A stretch of DNA of 64,000 nucleotides from contig NZ_CP035291.1 in NCBI RefSeq assembly GCF_006094395.1, positions 930,001 through 994,000 of the forward strand, read 5' to 3'. The position numbers and the translations under genes are program-made. Under the pieces are notes generated by a model. That model worked only from the letters and a program-made list of their open reading frames with translations. It was not told where the DNA came from and did not search any database. This document shows positions 1 through 8,714 of this stretch, in pieces. This stretch comes from Staphylococcus haemolyticus. GTDB lineage: Bacteria > Bacillota > Bacilli > Staphylococcales > Staphylococcaceae. Position 1 is the first letter of the stretch; every line of letters begins with the position of its first letter.

Positions 1-626
1 GTTGGTATGGCTTTAACACAGGTAGTGCTTATACTTTAAATGATGTCGCATTAACATCATTTGTAAATACGATTATTGCTGCAAGTGGTGGTGCTTTTAG
101 CTGGTTAGTAGTTGAGTACTGTATTACTAAGAAATTAAGTTTACTTGGGTTGTTATCAGGCGTGTTAGCAGGGTTAGTCGCTATTACACCGGCAGCAGGC
201 TACGTTAGTTATTTCAGTGCTTTTATTATTTCATTTGCAGGTGGAATCGTTTGTTATCTTGTTATTAATGTAATCAAAGTGAAGTATAAATATAACGATA
301 CACTTGATGCATTTGGTATCCATGGCGCTGGAGGCATTGTTGGTGCTATTCTTACCGGTGTTTTTCAATCACAACATGTTAATAATGATGTATCAAATGG
401 TTTAATTTATACAGGAGATGTACACTCTGTCTTAATTCAAATACTAGCTGTAATCGTGGTATTGTGTTATACCATTGTTTTAACATGGATTATAGGAAAA
501 ATTTTACAGAAAATAATGCCTATCGCTACTACGGAAGAAGAAGATAAAGCAGGTTTAGATCAACTTGTTCATGGTGAGAAAGCCTATTTTTATGGAGAAC
601 TAAACAAATTAAATAAGAGATATTGA
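1..626 (+). CDS. amtB: Ammonium transporter AmtB, C-terminal part (5' end outside window)
   Basis: The reading frame is open from base 3 to the stop at 624-626, so the gene begins before the window; about 207 residues are visible. It starts in a WYGFNTGSA segment typical of Amt/MEP/Rh channels and shows several hydrophobic helices, a GGAFSW motif and a GIHGAGGIVGAILTG segment. That last segment resembles the AmtB helix carrying one of the twin pore histidines. It ends in a charged cytoplasmic tail. Amt proteins conduct ammonium or ammonia across the membrane. In S. aureus the same gene also neighbours scrR, which fits. The family call is secure; the true start cannot be seen. Confidence 0.93.
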   Translation, partial: WYGFNTGSAYTLNDVALTSFVNTIIAASGGAFSWLVVEYCITKKLSLLGLLSGVLAGLVAITPAAGYVSYFSAFIISFAGGIVCYLVINVIKVKYKYNDTLDAFGIHGAGGIVGAILTGVFQSQHVNNDVSNGLIYTGDVHSVLIQILAVIVVLCYTIVLTWIIGKILQKIMPIATTEEEDKAGLDQLVHGEKAYFYGELNKLNKRY

Positions 627-725
627 TAATATTATTAGTCTAATACATATTAAAAAGTTACTTTGAGAGATTATTTCTGTGATAAAATAATTCTTAAATG
701 AAAACTAATTTAGGTGATTAATCTA

Positions 726-1685
726 ATGAAAAATATATCAGATATCGCAAATTTAGCGGGAGTATCTAAAAGCACGGTCTCCCGCTTTTTAAATGGTGGC
801 TCAGTAAGCCCCCAAACTAAAGAAAAATTAAGTCGAATTATTGAAGAACATGATTATCAGCCAAATCAGTTTGCTCAAAGTTTAAGAGCTAAGCATACGA
901 ATCTAATTGGTGCTATCATTCCAAGGATGAATTCACATGCGGTTGATGAAACTGTGAAAGGAATTGTATCTGTATGCCATCAACATCAATATCAATTATT
1001 ACTTAACTATACTGGTTTAGATATACGTGCTGAAATAGAGGCCTTGGAGACATTTTCAAGAAGTAAAGTGGATGGCATCATATTAATGGCTACTACTTTG
1101 ACTGATGAACACTTGGAAGTAATTGAAAAATTAAATGTACCGGTAATTCTAGTTGGACAATCCTATCCCAATTTACATAGTATAATTCATGATGATTATC
1201 AAGCAGGTTTTATAGTAGGGGAACAGATAGGGAGTAAAAAGCATAAAAACGTTGTATTCTTTGGTGTAAGTGAGGAGGACGTTGCTGTAGGCGTCAAACG
1301 TAAACAAGGTATTATTGATGGTTTAAAAAAATACGATGTTTATCCTGAAATTTATTTAACTTCTTTTAAATATGAAGAGGCAAAAAATGATGTTTCTGAG
1401 AAGTTAAAAAATGCTAGTGGTATCGATGCGTTAATTGGAGCAACAGATCCTATTGCATTAGCAATTCATAAATTTTATTCTCAACAAAACAATGCTACTG
1501 GAAATTATCAAATTTTTGGATTTGGGGGAGACCCAATGACACAACTTGTTACACCCGCTATTACGACAGTTAAATTCAATTATTTTAAAGCTGGCACGTA
1601 TGCTATGAACCAATTGAATGAATTAATTTTTTCTAAAAATGCAGTATCTAAAACTGTCATTCCTGTTGAAATAGAGAATTTTTAA
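726..1685 (+). CDS. scrR: Sucrose operon repressor, LacI family
   Basis: A 319-residue LacI/GalR regulator. The N-terminal helix-turn-helix (residues about 4-25, NISDIANLAGVSKSTVSRFL) is followed by a periplasmic-binding-protein-like effector domain. ATG 726 is chosen because TAGGTGA lies about 8 bases upstream; the in-frame GTG at 714 overlaps that Shine-Dalgarno. It directly precedes scrB and scrK, as in S. aureus. It therefore probably represses sucrose-6-phosphate hydrolase, releasing in response to a sucrose or fructose phosphate. A palindrome between scrR and scrB (1700-1715) is a likely operator. The effector is inferred from context. Confidence 0.88.
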   Translation: MKNISDIANLAGVSKSTVSRFLNGGSVSPQTKEKLSRIIEEHDYQPNQFAQSLRAKHTNLIGAIIPRMNSHAVDETVKGIVSVCHQHQYQLLLNYTGLDIRAEIEALETFSRSKVDGIILMATTLTDEHLEVIEKLNVPVILVGQSYPNLHSIIHDDYQAGFIVGEQIGSKKHKNVVFFGVSEEDVAVGVKRKQGIIDGLKKYDVYPEIYLTSFKYEEAKNDVSEKLKNASGIDALIGATDPIALAIHKFYSQQNNATGNYQIFGFGGDPMTQLVTPAITTVKFNYFKAGTYAMNQLNELIFSKNAVSKTVIPVEIENF

Positions 1686-1699
1686 AAATATTTAAAACT

Positions 1700-1715
1700 A
1701 TGGAACCGATACCAT
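1700..1715 (+). promoter_or_regulatory. Probable ScrR operator
   Basis: ATGGAACCGATACCAT is an imperfect palindrome with a central CG step (12 of 16 positions symmetric), the usual shape of a LacI-family operator. It lies 55 bases before the scrB start and just after the scrR stop, so it is placed to control scrBK. Binding is inferred. Confidence 0.65.
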
Positions 1716-1769
1716 AATCAATGATAAAATTATATTAAATTTAGATTTAAATTATTTTGGAGGAATAAT

Positions 1770-3254
1770 ATGGCTGAATGGTCAAGAGAAGAACGTTATC
1801 GTTGTATTGAAGACGTTGATAAAAAGTACTTAGAAATTCTCAAGCAACAAGTTAAAGCGTCAAGATTTCGTCAAACATTTCATATTCAACCTGAAACTGG
1901 TTTGCTAAATGATCCTAATGGATTAATTTATCATAATGGCAAATATTATATTTCACATCAATGGTTCCCATTAGGAGCAGTGCATGGATTGAAATATTGG
2001 TTTAATTATACTAGTGATGATTTAGTGACGTTTGAACCACAAGATACCTTAATTAAACCCGATACATATTATGATAGCCATGGTGTTTACAGTGGTAGTG
2101 CTTTTGAGCATAATGGAGATTTATATTACATGTATACAGGCAATCATCGTGATGAACAATGGAATCGATATGCTAGTCAGATGATCGCTAAAGTTCAAAA
2201 TAACGGAGCGATTACTAAATTTGATGCACCCGTAATTCCTTCACAACCTGAAGGGTACACAAGTCATTTTAGAGATCCTAAAGTATTTGAATTAAATAAT
2301 GAATATTATGCGATTATAGGTGCTCAAACAAACGAGGAACTTGGTTGTTGCCTAATTTATAAAACGAATGATAAGCAACTAAATCAATGGTCATATTGTG
2401 GAGAAATTGATACTAAATTAAAAAACTTTGGTTATATGTGGGAATGTCCCGATTATTTTAAATTAGATTCTAAGGATATCTTACTTTTCAGCCCTCAAGG
2501 AATAAAACCACAAGGGGATCAGTTTAGAAATATATATCAATCAGGCTATTTAATTGGGGATTTAAATTTTGATTCATTATCCTTTGATCATAGTGAATTT
2601 GTAGAACTGGATAATGGTTTTGATTTTTACGCACCCCAAACTTTTTTAGATGAAAATGGCAATCGAGTTTTAATAGGTTGGATGGGCTTACCAGAAATAA
2701 ATTATCCTACTGATGAAGAAGGATGGGCACATTGTTTAACGATACCTAGAGTACTATCAATAGAGAATGATCAATTACGACAACGCCCGTTTAAAGGTCT
2801 TGAACGATTACGTAAAAATAAAGAAACGGCATTAGGTTATGCAAATAAATTTAACCGAAAATTACATCCATATGAAGGCAAACAATATGAACTAATTATT
2901 GACGTTATTGAAAATGATGCTTCAAAAATTTATTTTGAATTACGTACCTCAAAGCAAAATAACACCAAAATTATATATAATACAGGGGATCAAAAAATTA
3001 CATTAGATCGCTCAGAAAGTGGATTATTGCCTGAAAATGTTCAAGATTTAACGAGAAGTACCGTATTGGATTCTCCTCTTACACGTTTGCAAATATTTGT
3101 TGATACATCTAGTATTGAAATATTCTGTAATGATGGGGAACGTGTTTTAACATCAAGAATATTTCCAAATGAAAATGCTACAGGTATAGAAACTTCAACA
3201 GAGACTGGACAAGTATATTTAAAATTCACTAAATATGAACTTAAGGATGAGTAA
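1770..3254 (+). CDS. scrB: Sucrose-6-phosphate hydrolase (GH32)
   Basis: A 494-residue glycoside hydrolase family 32 enzyme that cleaves sucrose 6-phosphate, the product of PTS uptake, into glucose 6-phosphate and fructose. The three family motifs are present: LLNDPNG near residue 45 (catalytic nucleophile Asp), FRDPKV near residue 165 (transition-state Asp) and ECPD near residue 225 (acid/base Glu). A C-terminal beta-sandwich follows. The start has a GGAGG Shine-Dalgarno. Only 3 bases separate it from scrK, so they form an operon. The sucrose PTS transporter is not in the window. Confidence 0.95.
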   Translation: MAEWSREERYRCIEDVDKKYLEILKQQVKASRFRQTFHIQPETGLLNDPNGLIYHNGKYYISHQWFPLGAVHGLKYWFNYTSDDLVTFEPQDTLIKPDTYYDSHGVYSGSAFEHNGDLYYMYTGNHRDEQWNRYASQMIAKVQNNGAITKFDAPVIPSQPEGYTSHFRDPKVFELNNEYYAIIGAQTNEELGCCLIYKTNDKQLNQWSYCGEIDTKLKNFGYMWECPDYFKLDSKDILLFSPQGIKPQGDQFRNIYQSGYLIGDLNFDSLSFDHSEFVELDNGFDFYAPQTFLDENGNRVLIGWMGLPEINYPTDEEGWAHCLTIPRVLSIENDQLRQRPFKGLERLRKNKETALGYANKFNRKLHPYEGKQYELIIDVIENDASKIYFELRTSKQNNTKIIYNTGDQKITLDRSESGLLPENVQDLTRSTVLDSPLTRLQIFVDTSSIEIFCNDGERVLTSRIFPNENATGIETSTETGQVYLKFTKYELKDE

Positions 3255-3257
3255 AAA

Positions 3258-4223
3258 ATGAGAAAGTTATATGGGATAGGTGAAGCATTAATAGATTTTA
3301 TTCCAAATGTTAAGAACTCTGAACTTAAAGATGTTGAACAGTTTAGTAGGCAGGTTGGAGGTGCACCAGCTAATGTTGTGAGTGTAGCTCGTAAAATGGG
3401 TGCCTCCACTGAAATGGTCACTCAATTAGGTAATGATGCATTTGGAGACATTATCGTAGAAACTTTAAAAAATATTGGTGTAGGTACTCAATTTATAAAG
3501 CGAACAGATGAAGCTAATACTGCACTAGCATTTGTGAGTTTAAAAGAAGATGGGCAAAGAGATTTTTCATTTTATCGTAAACCCTCAGCTGATATGCTTT
3601 ATAAAGCTGAATATCTAAATGAAATTACAATCAATCCAAACGATGTATTACATTTCTGTTCTGTTGATTTAGTTGAAAGTAATATGAAAGAAGCTCACAA
3701 AGCTATGGTAAATAAATTTAAGTCAGCAAATGCAACCATTGTTTTTGATCCTAATGTTCGTTTACCTCTTTGGCAAAATGCTGAAGCATGTAAAGAAGCA
3801 ATACATGAATTTTTACCGAAAGCTAATGTGATTAAAATTTCAGATGAAGAGCTAGAATTTATAACTGGTGAAGCGGATGAAGATAAAGCTATTCAATCAT
3901 TATTTGAGGGTTCTGTAGAAGCAGTTATATATACTCAAGGTGCTGCAGGTGCAAGTATCGTTTTAAAAGATGGGACTAAGATACATCATAAAGGATTTAA
4001 AGTAAAAGCAATTGATACAACTGGCGCAGGGGATGCCTTTATAGGAGCTGCAATAAGTAGAATGCTATTGAGTGACGAATTAAATATTACTAAGTTGCTT
4101 AAAGAAGAAGGACAGGACATTCTCAGATTTAGCAACATGGTTGCCGCACAGGTTACAACTAAATATGGTGCAATAGAGAGTATTCCTACAATTGAAGATG
4201 TTACAACTGAATTAAATAAATGA
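3258..4223 (+). CDS. scrK: Fructokinase, PfkB family
   Basis: A 321-residue PfkB/ribokinase-family sugar kinase. The N-terminal signature GGAPANV lies at residues 34-40 and the C-terminal DTTGAGDAF anion-hole and catalytic-base motif near residue 250. It is 3 bases downstream of scrB, so it should phosphorylate the fructose released by ScrB to fructose 6-phosphate. Substrate assignment rests on the operon context. A strong bidirectional hairpin follows. Confidence 0.93.
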   Translation: MRKLYGIGEALIDFIPNVKNSELKDVEQFSRQVGGAPANVVSVARKMGASTEMVTQLGNDAFGDIIVETLKNIGVGTQFIKRTDEANTALAFVSLKEDGQRDFSFYRKPSADMLYKAEYLNEITINPNDVLHFCSVDLVESNMKEAHKAMVNKFKSANATIVFDPNVRLPLWQNAEACKEAIHEFLPKANVIKISDEELEFITGEADEDKAIQSLFEGSVEAVIYTQGAAGASIVLKDGTKIHHKGFKVKAIDTTGAGDAFIGAAISRMLLSDELNITKLLKEEGQDILRFSNMVAAQVTTKYGAIESIPTIEDVTTELNK

Positions 4224-4231
4224 TAAAAATT

Positions 4232-4271
4232 GCCAGCAAATGATTTTAGTAATTCATTTACTGGCTTTTTT
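4232..4271. terminator. Bidirectional terminator between scrK and agrA
   Basis: GCCAG and CTGGC arms plus an AAATGA/TTCATTT extension form a hairpin followed by a T run on the plus strand; the minus strand also has a T-rich tail (AATTTTTATC). It separates the convergent scr and agr transcripts. Confidence 0.85.
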
Positions 4272-4339
4272 ATGCCTGATATTCTCAATTATTTTTGCTT
4301 CTCTGATGAAGTTATAATTAAATAGTTTGATAGACATAA

Positions 4340-5056
4340 CTATATTTTTTTTACATTACGAACGGAAGCAAAACAGTGCTCACCGTTTTTAAAATTGACA
4401 ATACGTTCTTTTGAATCTATGGATTCAATATTATGTCTATTAACAACGAAGCTGTTGTGACATCTAAAGAACCGCTCATCAAGTTGTGCAAGTTCTTTTA
4501 AATTGCCATAGAACTCAATTTGACGATTATCTAAATGTGCGATTAACCGATGTGATTTTGTAGATGATTCGAAAAACATTACGTCATCATATTGAACATA
4601 AATTGAATTACTTCCTCGTTTCAATTCAATCGTCTCAACAGTACTTTCTTTAGATAATAATTTTAAGCGGGTATGTGCAGTTTCTAAGCAATCAATAATT
4701 CTGGACTGTAATTGGCTTGGATCATCTTTAAAGATAAAATCCATCGCTGACACTTTGTAAACAAAGGTTAGGTACGTTAACTCACTATGACTTGTAACGA
4801 ATATGATATTCCCAATTGGGTCATACTTACGAATTTCACTACCTAATTTAATACCGTTGATATCAGCCTCTAATTGAATATCTAGAAAGTAACATCCGAC
4901 ATCATTCATCTCTTTAGATTTTTCAATGACTTCATAAGGATCGTCTGTTGCAAGCGCAATCTCCATAGGTTTTTCTTCAATCATAATGTAATTATTAATA
5001 ATTGAAACCATATTTTCGCGTTGTTTTACATCATCTTCACAAATGAATATTTTCAT
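4340..5056 (-). CDS. agrA: Accessory gene regulator response regulator AgrA
   Basis: A 238-residue response regulator. The receiver domain has phospho-acceptor Asp59 in the CYFLDIQ segment, and the C-terminal LytTR DNA-binding domain contains FFRCHNSFVVNRHNI. The conserved Cys-His of FFRCHNS corresponds to S. aureus Cys199/His200. Phosphorylated AgrA activates P2 and P3 by binding direct repeats, which are visible at 7158-7258. It is the last gene of agrBDCA, 18 bases after agrC. The last codons run through an 8-A tract (T run on the plus strand, about 4347-4354). This is the position where slipped-strand variants are known in S. aureus agrA. Confidence 0.97.
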   Translation of the reverse strand: MKIFICEDDVKQRENMVSIINNYIMIEEKPMEIALATDDPYEVIEKSKEMNDVGCYFLDIQLEADINGIKLGSEIRKYDPIGNIIFVTSHSELTYLTFVYKVSAMDFIFKDDPSQLQSRIIDCLETAHTRLKLLSKESTVETIELKRGSNSIYVQYDDVMFFESSTKSHRLIAHLDNRQIEFYGNLKELAQLDERFFRCHNSFVVNRHNIESIDSKERIVNFKNGEHCFASVRNVKKI

Positions 5057-5074
5057 GATTACACATCCTTATGA

Positions 5075-6358
5075 CTATTTGTTAATGATTTCTACTTTTT
5101 GTATAAAGTAGCCATTTTCTATTGTAGTATCTAGTAATACATTTTCGGTAGAATCAGTAATCTCCTTTAAAGTACTTAATCCTAAACCTCTATTTTCACC
5201 TTTAGTTGAAAAGCGCTCTTGAAATAACTCATGAATACGTGGCATATCTTCTTTACATTTATTCATAACAATAAACATGACGGACGAGTCTGTATTAATA
5301 AAAGCGATACGTATTAACGCATCTTCAAGTGCTTCAGATGCTTCAATTGCATTATCAGTGATAATTCCAATAATACGACTAAGGTCAATCGTGTTCATTT
5401 CAATATGTTCTACTAACTCAGGAACTTCTATACTAATCGGAATATTTTTCTCTTGAGCTTGTAAAATTTTAGTGGTAACCAAGCCTTTAATCGCACGTAC
5501 TTTTAAATTCTCAGTTCCATTAATTTTAATAGACTTCATTTGAAGGTTATCTTTCATAGGTACGATATTTTCATTAAAATATTGTCTTAATCCTGGCATA
5601 TCATCTTCTCGAATATATTCAGACATTGTCGTTAAGATGTTCACATAATCATGTCTAAACTTACGCATTTCATTGTTAATTGATTCAATTTGTAACGTAT
5701 ATTCATAGTACGTTTCAATCTCTTCCATATTGCGTTTATAACGAAGTTCTTTAATCATGTAGTTAGATATGAAAATAATTAGAACAGTAAAGAAAAGAAT
5801 AATTCCAATAAAAATTAAACCGTACATTTTTAAAGACGAAGTATCTAGCTTCGGTGTTTGAGAGTAAACGTATAATATTATAAAAGATAAAATCAAGACA
5901 AGCGAAATAATTGTAAGATACGTTTTGTTGATAGATAAATATGATTGTTTTAATTTATTTAATAAAAAGCGGAAAAAAACACCAAACAGAATTGAAAAGC
6001 TGCTAAATATTGTTATGTATACAATAAATATTAAAAATTTAGTGTTTAAGTAATTTTCAAAAAGCACAAATGTAATAACTGTTACAAAATTACTAAAAAA
6101 CATTATGATAGCACAACTTAGTACAGTCAAAATAGAATAAAATTGAACTTTTGAATATAAAAAAATGGCACATCCTACTAATAAAATAATCAATGCAAAG
6201 CTATCAAAAAAATAATATAGAATAGAAGAAGGGATTATTATTCCTGCAATTAGTAAATAATCCCTTAATGAGTATTTTAAATTTAAAATTATATTTGAAA
6301 CTATAAATAGTAGTATTCCTTGGAAAACTGCTAATGGCACATTTGATAAAAAATCCAT
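5075..6358 (-). CDS. agrC: Quorum-sensing histidine kinase AgrC
   Basis: A 427-residue membrane sensor kinase of the HPK10 type. The variable N-terminal half has about six to seven membrane helices that recognise the autoinducing peptide. The conserved C-terminal kinase has the phospho-acceptor box KFRHDYVNIL near residue 230, an N box (DLSRIIGIITDNAIEAS) and a G box (GENRGLGLSTL). ATG 6358 is chosen over the in-frame GTG at 6370; neither has a strong Shine-Dalgarno. The sensor half is divergent, as expected from co-evolution with agrD. Confidence 0.95.
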   Translation of the reverse strand: MDFLSNVPLAVFQGILLFIVSNIILNLKYSLRDYLLIAGIIIPSSILYYFFDSFALIILLVGCAIFLYSKVQFYSILTVLSCAIIMFFSNFVTVITFVLFENYLNTKFLIFIVYITIFSSFSILFGVFFRFLLNKLKQSYLSINKTYLTIISLVLILSFIILYVYSQTPKLDTSSLKMYGLIFIGIILFFTVLIIFISNYMIKELRYKRNMEEIETYYEYTLQIESINNEMRKFRHDYVNILTTMSEYIREDDMPGLRQYFNENIVPMKDNLQMKSIKINGTENLKVRAIKGLVTTKILQAQEKNIPISIEVPELVEHIEMNTIDLSRIIGIITDNAIEASEALEDALIRIAFINTDSSVMFIVMNKCKEDMPRIHELFQERFSTKGENRGLGLSTLKEITDSTENVLLDTTIENGYFIQKVEIINK

Positions 6359-6389
6359 ACTTATACACACTTTCTACACTTTTTTATCA

Positions 6390-6527
6390 TTATTTAGCGT
6401 TTGTTAGCTCCTCAGGTACTTCTGGTTCATCAAAATAAGTAGTACAAGGAGTGAATGAAGCTATTGTACCAATTGATTGTAAAAGAAATGTAAATAATTT
6501 AATGATTAAATCTACTAATACTGTCAT
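6390..6527 (-). CDS. agrD: Autoinducing peptide precursor AgrD
   Basis: A 45-residue peptide translated by hand. The amphipathic N-terminal helix (MTVLVDLIIKLFTFLLQSIG) is followed by TIA, the AIP core SFTPCTTYF and the acidic tail DEPEVPEELTNAK. AgrB would cut after Phe and close a thiolactone between Cys and Phe, giving a five-residue ring CTTYF with an exocyclic tail. The start lies 2 bases after the agrB stop, with GGGAGGA in the agrB end as ribosome site. The N-terminal cleavage point cannot be read from sequence. SFTPCTTYF is, as I recall, the reported S. haemolyticus AIP. Confidence 0.95.
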   Translation of the reverse strand: MTVLVDLIIKLFTFLLQSIGTIASFTPCTTYFDEPEVPEELTNAK

Positions 6528-6529
6528 AA

Positions 6530-7096
6530 TTAATTATCCTCCCTAGGAAAAAAGATTGGTAATAATGTAATGCTCTCAAGTGTAATTCCTAATAAAATTA
6601 ATTGCTTAAACGGTTCTGGTGCTAAAAATGAAATTATTAATAAAACCATTGTTATGATGATTGATAATAACTTCTTTTTCATTTTTAAGTGACTAGGAAT
6701 TGGTTGTTTCTTAGTTGCTGAAGGAGCATAGTAAATAATTAAAACCGTCCCAATTGCAACTACAGAATACATAATACCCAGATTCACTTGAAAATATACT
6801 AGCAACCAGGGTAACGCTACAAATAAAGCTAAATTTTGAACATGACATAGCAATGATGATTTTGCATGTGCACCGTGTGCATAACGTCTAACTAAAAAAT
6901 AACTAACATGTGTAAATAAAGTGTATAGAAATGTATGGAAGATAAGTGCAACACCATATGTCACAATTGTTTTTGCTAGATTGCTTACAACAACTTGTAA
7001 TCCCAATCTTACTTTCAAAAATTGAATATGATCAAGATTATTTTTGCGTTGTAAATATAATGCGAATTGCTCAATCTTATTATCAATTGCTTTCAA
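6530..7096 (-). CDS. agrB: AgrD processing endopeptidase AgrB (TTG start)
   Basis: A 188-residue integral-membrane cysteine peptidase that removes the AgrD C-terminal tail. The catalytic pair His77 and Cys84 sits in RRYAHGAHAKSSLLC, at the same positions as in S. aureus. The C-terminal half keeps YAPSATKKQPIP. The start codon is TTG, with AAGGAGAG 11-12 bases upstream; no in-frame ATG or GTG is available. It is the first gene of the P2 operon, about 60 bases downstream of two perfect AgrA repeats. Confidence 0.96.
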   Translation of the reverse strand: MKAIDNKIEQFALYLQRKNNLDHIQFLKVRLGLQVVVSNLAKTIVTYGVALIFHTFLYTLFTHVSYFLVRRYAHGAHAKSSLLCHVQNLALFVALPWLLVYFQVNLGIMYSVVAIGTVLIIYYAPSATKKQPIPSHLKMKKKLLSIIITMVLLIISFLAPEPFKQLILLGITLESITLLPIFFPREDN

Positions 7097-7157
7097 TGGT
7101 GTGCCACTCTCCTTATATCAATTATACAATTTAGTGCAATTGGTCTGGGTACTTATG

Positions 7158-7188
7158 CTTAACTGTTCAAAATAAATACTTAACTGTT
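7158..7188 (-). promoter_or_regulatory. AgrA direct repeats of promoter P2
   Basis: Read on the minus strand, AACAGTTAAG occurs twice (7179-7188 and 7158-7167), 21 bases apart or two helical turns. This is the AgrA consensus on one face of DNA. A TATAAT (plus 7121-7126) lies downstream as the P2 -10. The sites are better matches than those of P3, which fits P2 responding first. Confidence 0.92.
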
Positions 7189-7228
7189 ATATTGAAATTA
7201 CAAGTAATATTTTAACATATAAAATATT

Positions 7229-7258
7229 ACAGTTATGTATAAAAAAATGCGATTTAAG
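7229..7258 (+). promoter_or_regulatory. AgrA direct repeats of promoter P3
   Basis: ACAGTTATG (7229-7237) and the degenerate CGATTTAAG (7250-7258) are 21 bases apart on the plus strand and match the AgrA repeat ACAGTTAAG. A weak -10, probably TATTAAT at 7274-7280, follows at the long spacing seen at P3 in S. aureus. This drives RNAIII. Confidence 0.8.
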
Positions 7259-7289
7259 AAATAATTAATTATTTATTAATAGGTTGTGT

Positions 7290-7783
7290 TTAAATAGACT
7301 CATATCACTTACAAGTGATAAAAACTTAATAATCTTAGTCTTTAAATTTAATAGTTATTGTTTGGTAATTGAGTTAAATAATTTTGTTTGTAGTTGCGAA
7401 ATTATTGACACCTTTACCATATGTTGTAAGTGTTATTAATGGTTATGAAACCATTGCAATAGTAGTAATGTCCCATTGGTTATTATTACTAAAGTGACTT
7501 CTTGTTTATATGAAGTTTCTTAGTTTGTTTTCTTCGTGTAGTTAAAAGAGTTAATTAATAAGCCATCCCAACTTATTAATTAACAAAGTAAAGTTACTGA
7601 AGTTTAAACTCAGTGGAAAGTGTTTAACTTAGCTATTGTAAGATATAGAAGTTAAATATTTTCAGGATGTAAGCTATAGTAAAATTTTCATAATTAATAA
7701 CATCCCCAAAAGATTGAAATAACTGTAAAAACATTCCCTTAATATGAAAGTCGCGAGTTCCTCCCAAGCTCGTGACTTTTTTT
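7290..7783 (+). ncRNA. rnaIII: RNAIII, agr effector RNA, without a recognisable hld
   Basis: The region divergent from agrB has no usable gene but strong RNA structure. A 5' hairpin (TCACTTACAAGTGA, about 7305-7318) resembles RNAIII helix 1. A 9-bp hairpin (about 7462-7491) exposes GTCCCATTGG. A perfect 12-bp stem (7551-7562 with 7572-7583) exposes CCATCCCAA. The terminator exposes CCTCCC. C-rich loops of this kind pair with Shine-Dalgarno sequences of target mRNAs in S. aureus. The 5' end is approximate (7287-7296). No 26-codon delta-haemolysin frame was found; the longest ATG frames wholly inside the RNA are about 10 codons. Confidence 0.9.
7747..7783 (+). terminator. RNAIII terminator with CCTCCC loop
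   Basis: AAAGTCGCGAG pairs with CTCGTGACTTT (one G-U pair) around the loop TTCCTCCCAAG, followed by TTTTTTT. It doubles as an anti-Shine-Dalgarno hairpin of the helix 14 type. Confidence 0.9.
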
Positions 7784-7785
7784 GT

Positions 7786-7817
7786 AAAAAAAACTGTATC
7801 CATAAAATTGGATACAG
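7786..7817 (-). terminator. Terminator of the nitrilase-family gene
   Basis: On the minus strand CTGTATCC and GGATACAG form an 8-bp stem followed by eight T. It abuts the RNAIII terminator, so the convergent transcripts end back to back. Confidence 0.88.
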
Positions 7818-7825
7818 ATTAGTAA

Positions 7826-8611
7826 CTATTTATATAGATTTGGTTTTAAATTTTTGAATACAGGAATATTTTCACGTTGAACATCAACTTCATTTAAATC
7901 AATATTAAATGCGATTGTGTCCTCATCCTGGCCTAATTCAGCTAATATATCACCATTTGGATTGATAATCATTGAATGACCAGCGTAATCAGTATTACCG
8001 TCATTTCCAGTACCGTTACAAGCAATAACAAACATGTCATTTTCAATTGCACGTGCTTGAAGTAAGACTCTCCAGTGATTCAATCTAGGTGTTGGCCATT
8101 GAGCTACAAAAAAAGCTATCTGCGCACCATTACGCGCGGGATATCTTAATAACTCTGGAAATCTTAAATCATAACAAATAATTTGTGTAGCTTGAGTACC
8201 TGAAGATAGAGGAAATGGTTCTGGTACCGCTTTGCCATCTTCTAAATATGTCGGCTCATCTAGCATAGGGACTAAGTGAACTTTATCGTACTTATTTATT
8301 CTATGTCCGTTTTTAGAAACGGTAAATGCAGTATTATAAACTTTGCTATTTCTAATATTTGATACAGATCCAGCTACAATATCGACGTTATATTGTTTAG
8401 CTAAGGATTGAATAAAGGGAAAGCTTCTACTAAGTTCTCTATCTGCTTTCTCATTTAATTCATCTAATGCATATCCGTTATTCCACATTTCAGGAAGAAC
8501 AACAACCTCTGTATCTTCCTCCAACTTATTTTCGAACCAATTTTTTATTTTATTTTCATTTTTTTCTACATTGCCGTATGATACATAAAATTGAAATAAT
8601 TGTATTTTCAT
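7826..8611 (-). CDS. Carbon-nitrogen hydrolase (nitrilase family, omega-amidase-like)
   Basis: A 261-residue nitrilase-superfamily amidase. The Glu-Lys-Cys triad is visible: Glu in [11 protein letters not shown] near residue 41, Lys in [10 protein letters not shown] near residue 112 and Cys in [11 protein letters not shown] near residue 146. Length and motifs suit the omega-amidase/YafV branch, which hydrolyses alpha-ketoglutaramate or similar amides, but the substrate is not readable. It is cytoplasmic. The same gene lies next to RNAIII in S. aureus. It has its own terminator, so it is probably monocistronic. Confidence 0.87.
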   Translation of the reverse strand: MKIQLFQFYVSYGNVEKNENKIKNWFENKLEEDTEVVVLPEMWNNGYALDELNEKADRELSRSFPFIQSLAKQYNVDIVAGSVSNIRNSKVYNTAFTVSKNGHRINKYDKVHLVPMLDEPTYLEDGKAVPEPFPLSSGTQATQIICYDLRFPELLRYPARNGAQIAFFVAQWPTPRLNHWRVLLQARAIENDMFVIACNGTGNDGNTDYAGHSMIINPNGDILAELGQDEDTIAFNIDLNEVDVQRENIPVFKNLKPNLYK

Positions 8612-8714
8612 TTAAAAATCTCCTCATCCCATGATTATCTCTAATTTACTAAAATAGAATAAGAAAATCAAAATTTGAAAGTCATGATTAAAATGCTTTA
8701 TTTTTGAAAATAAA

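Noticed and set aside
7283..7438. Open frame of about 50 codons starting at TTG within RNAIII
   Set aside because: No ribosome site, cysteine-rich and unlike any known peptide; the region is dominated by RNA structure.
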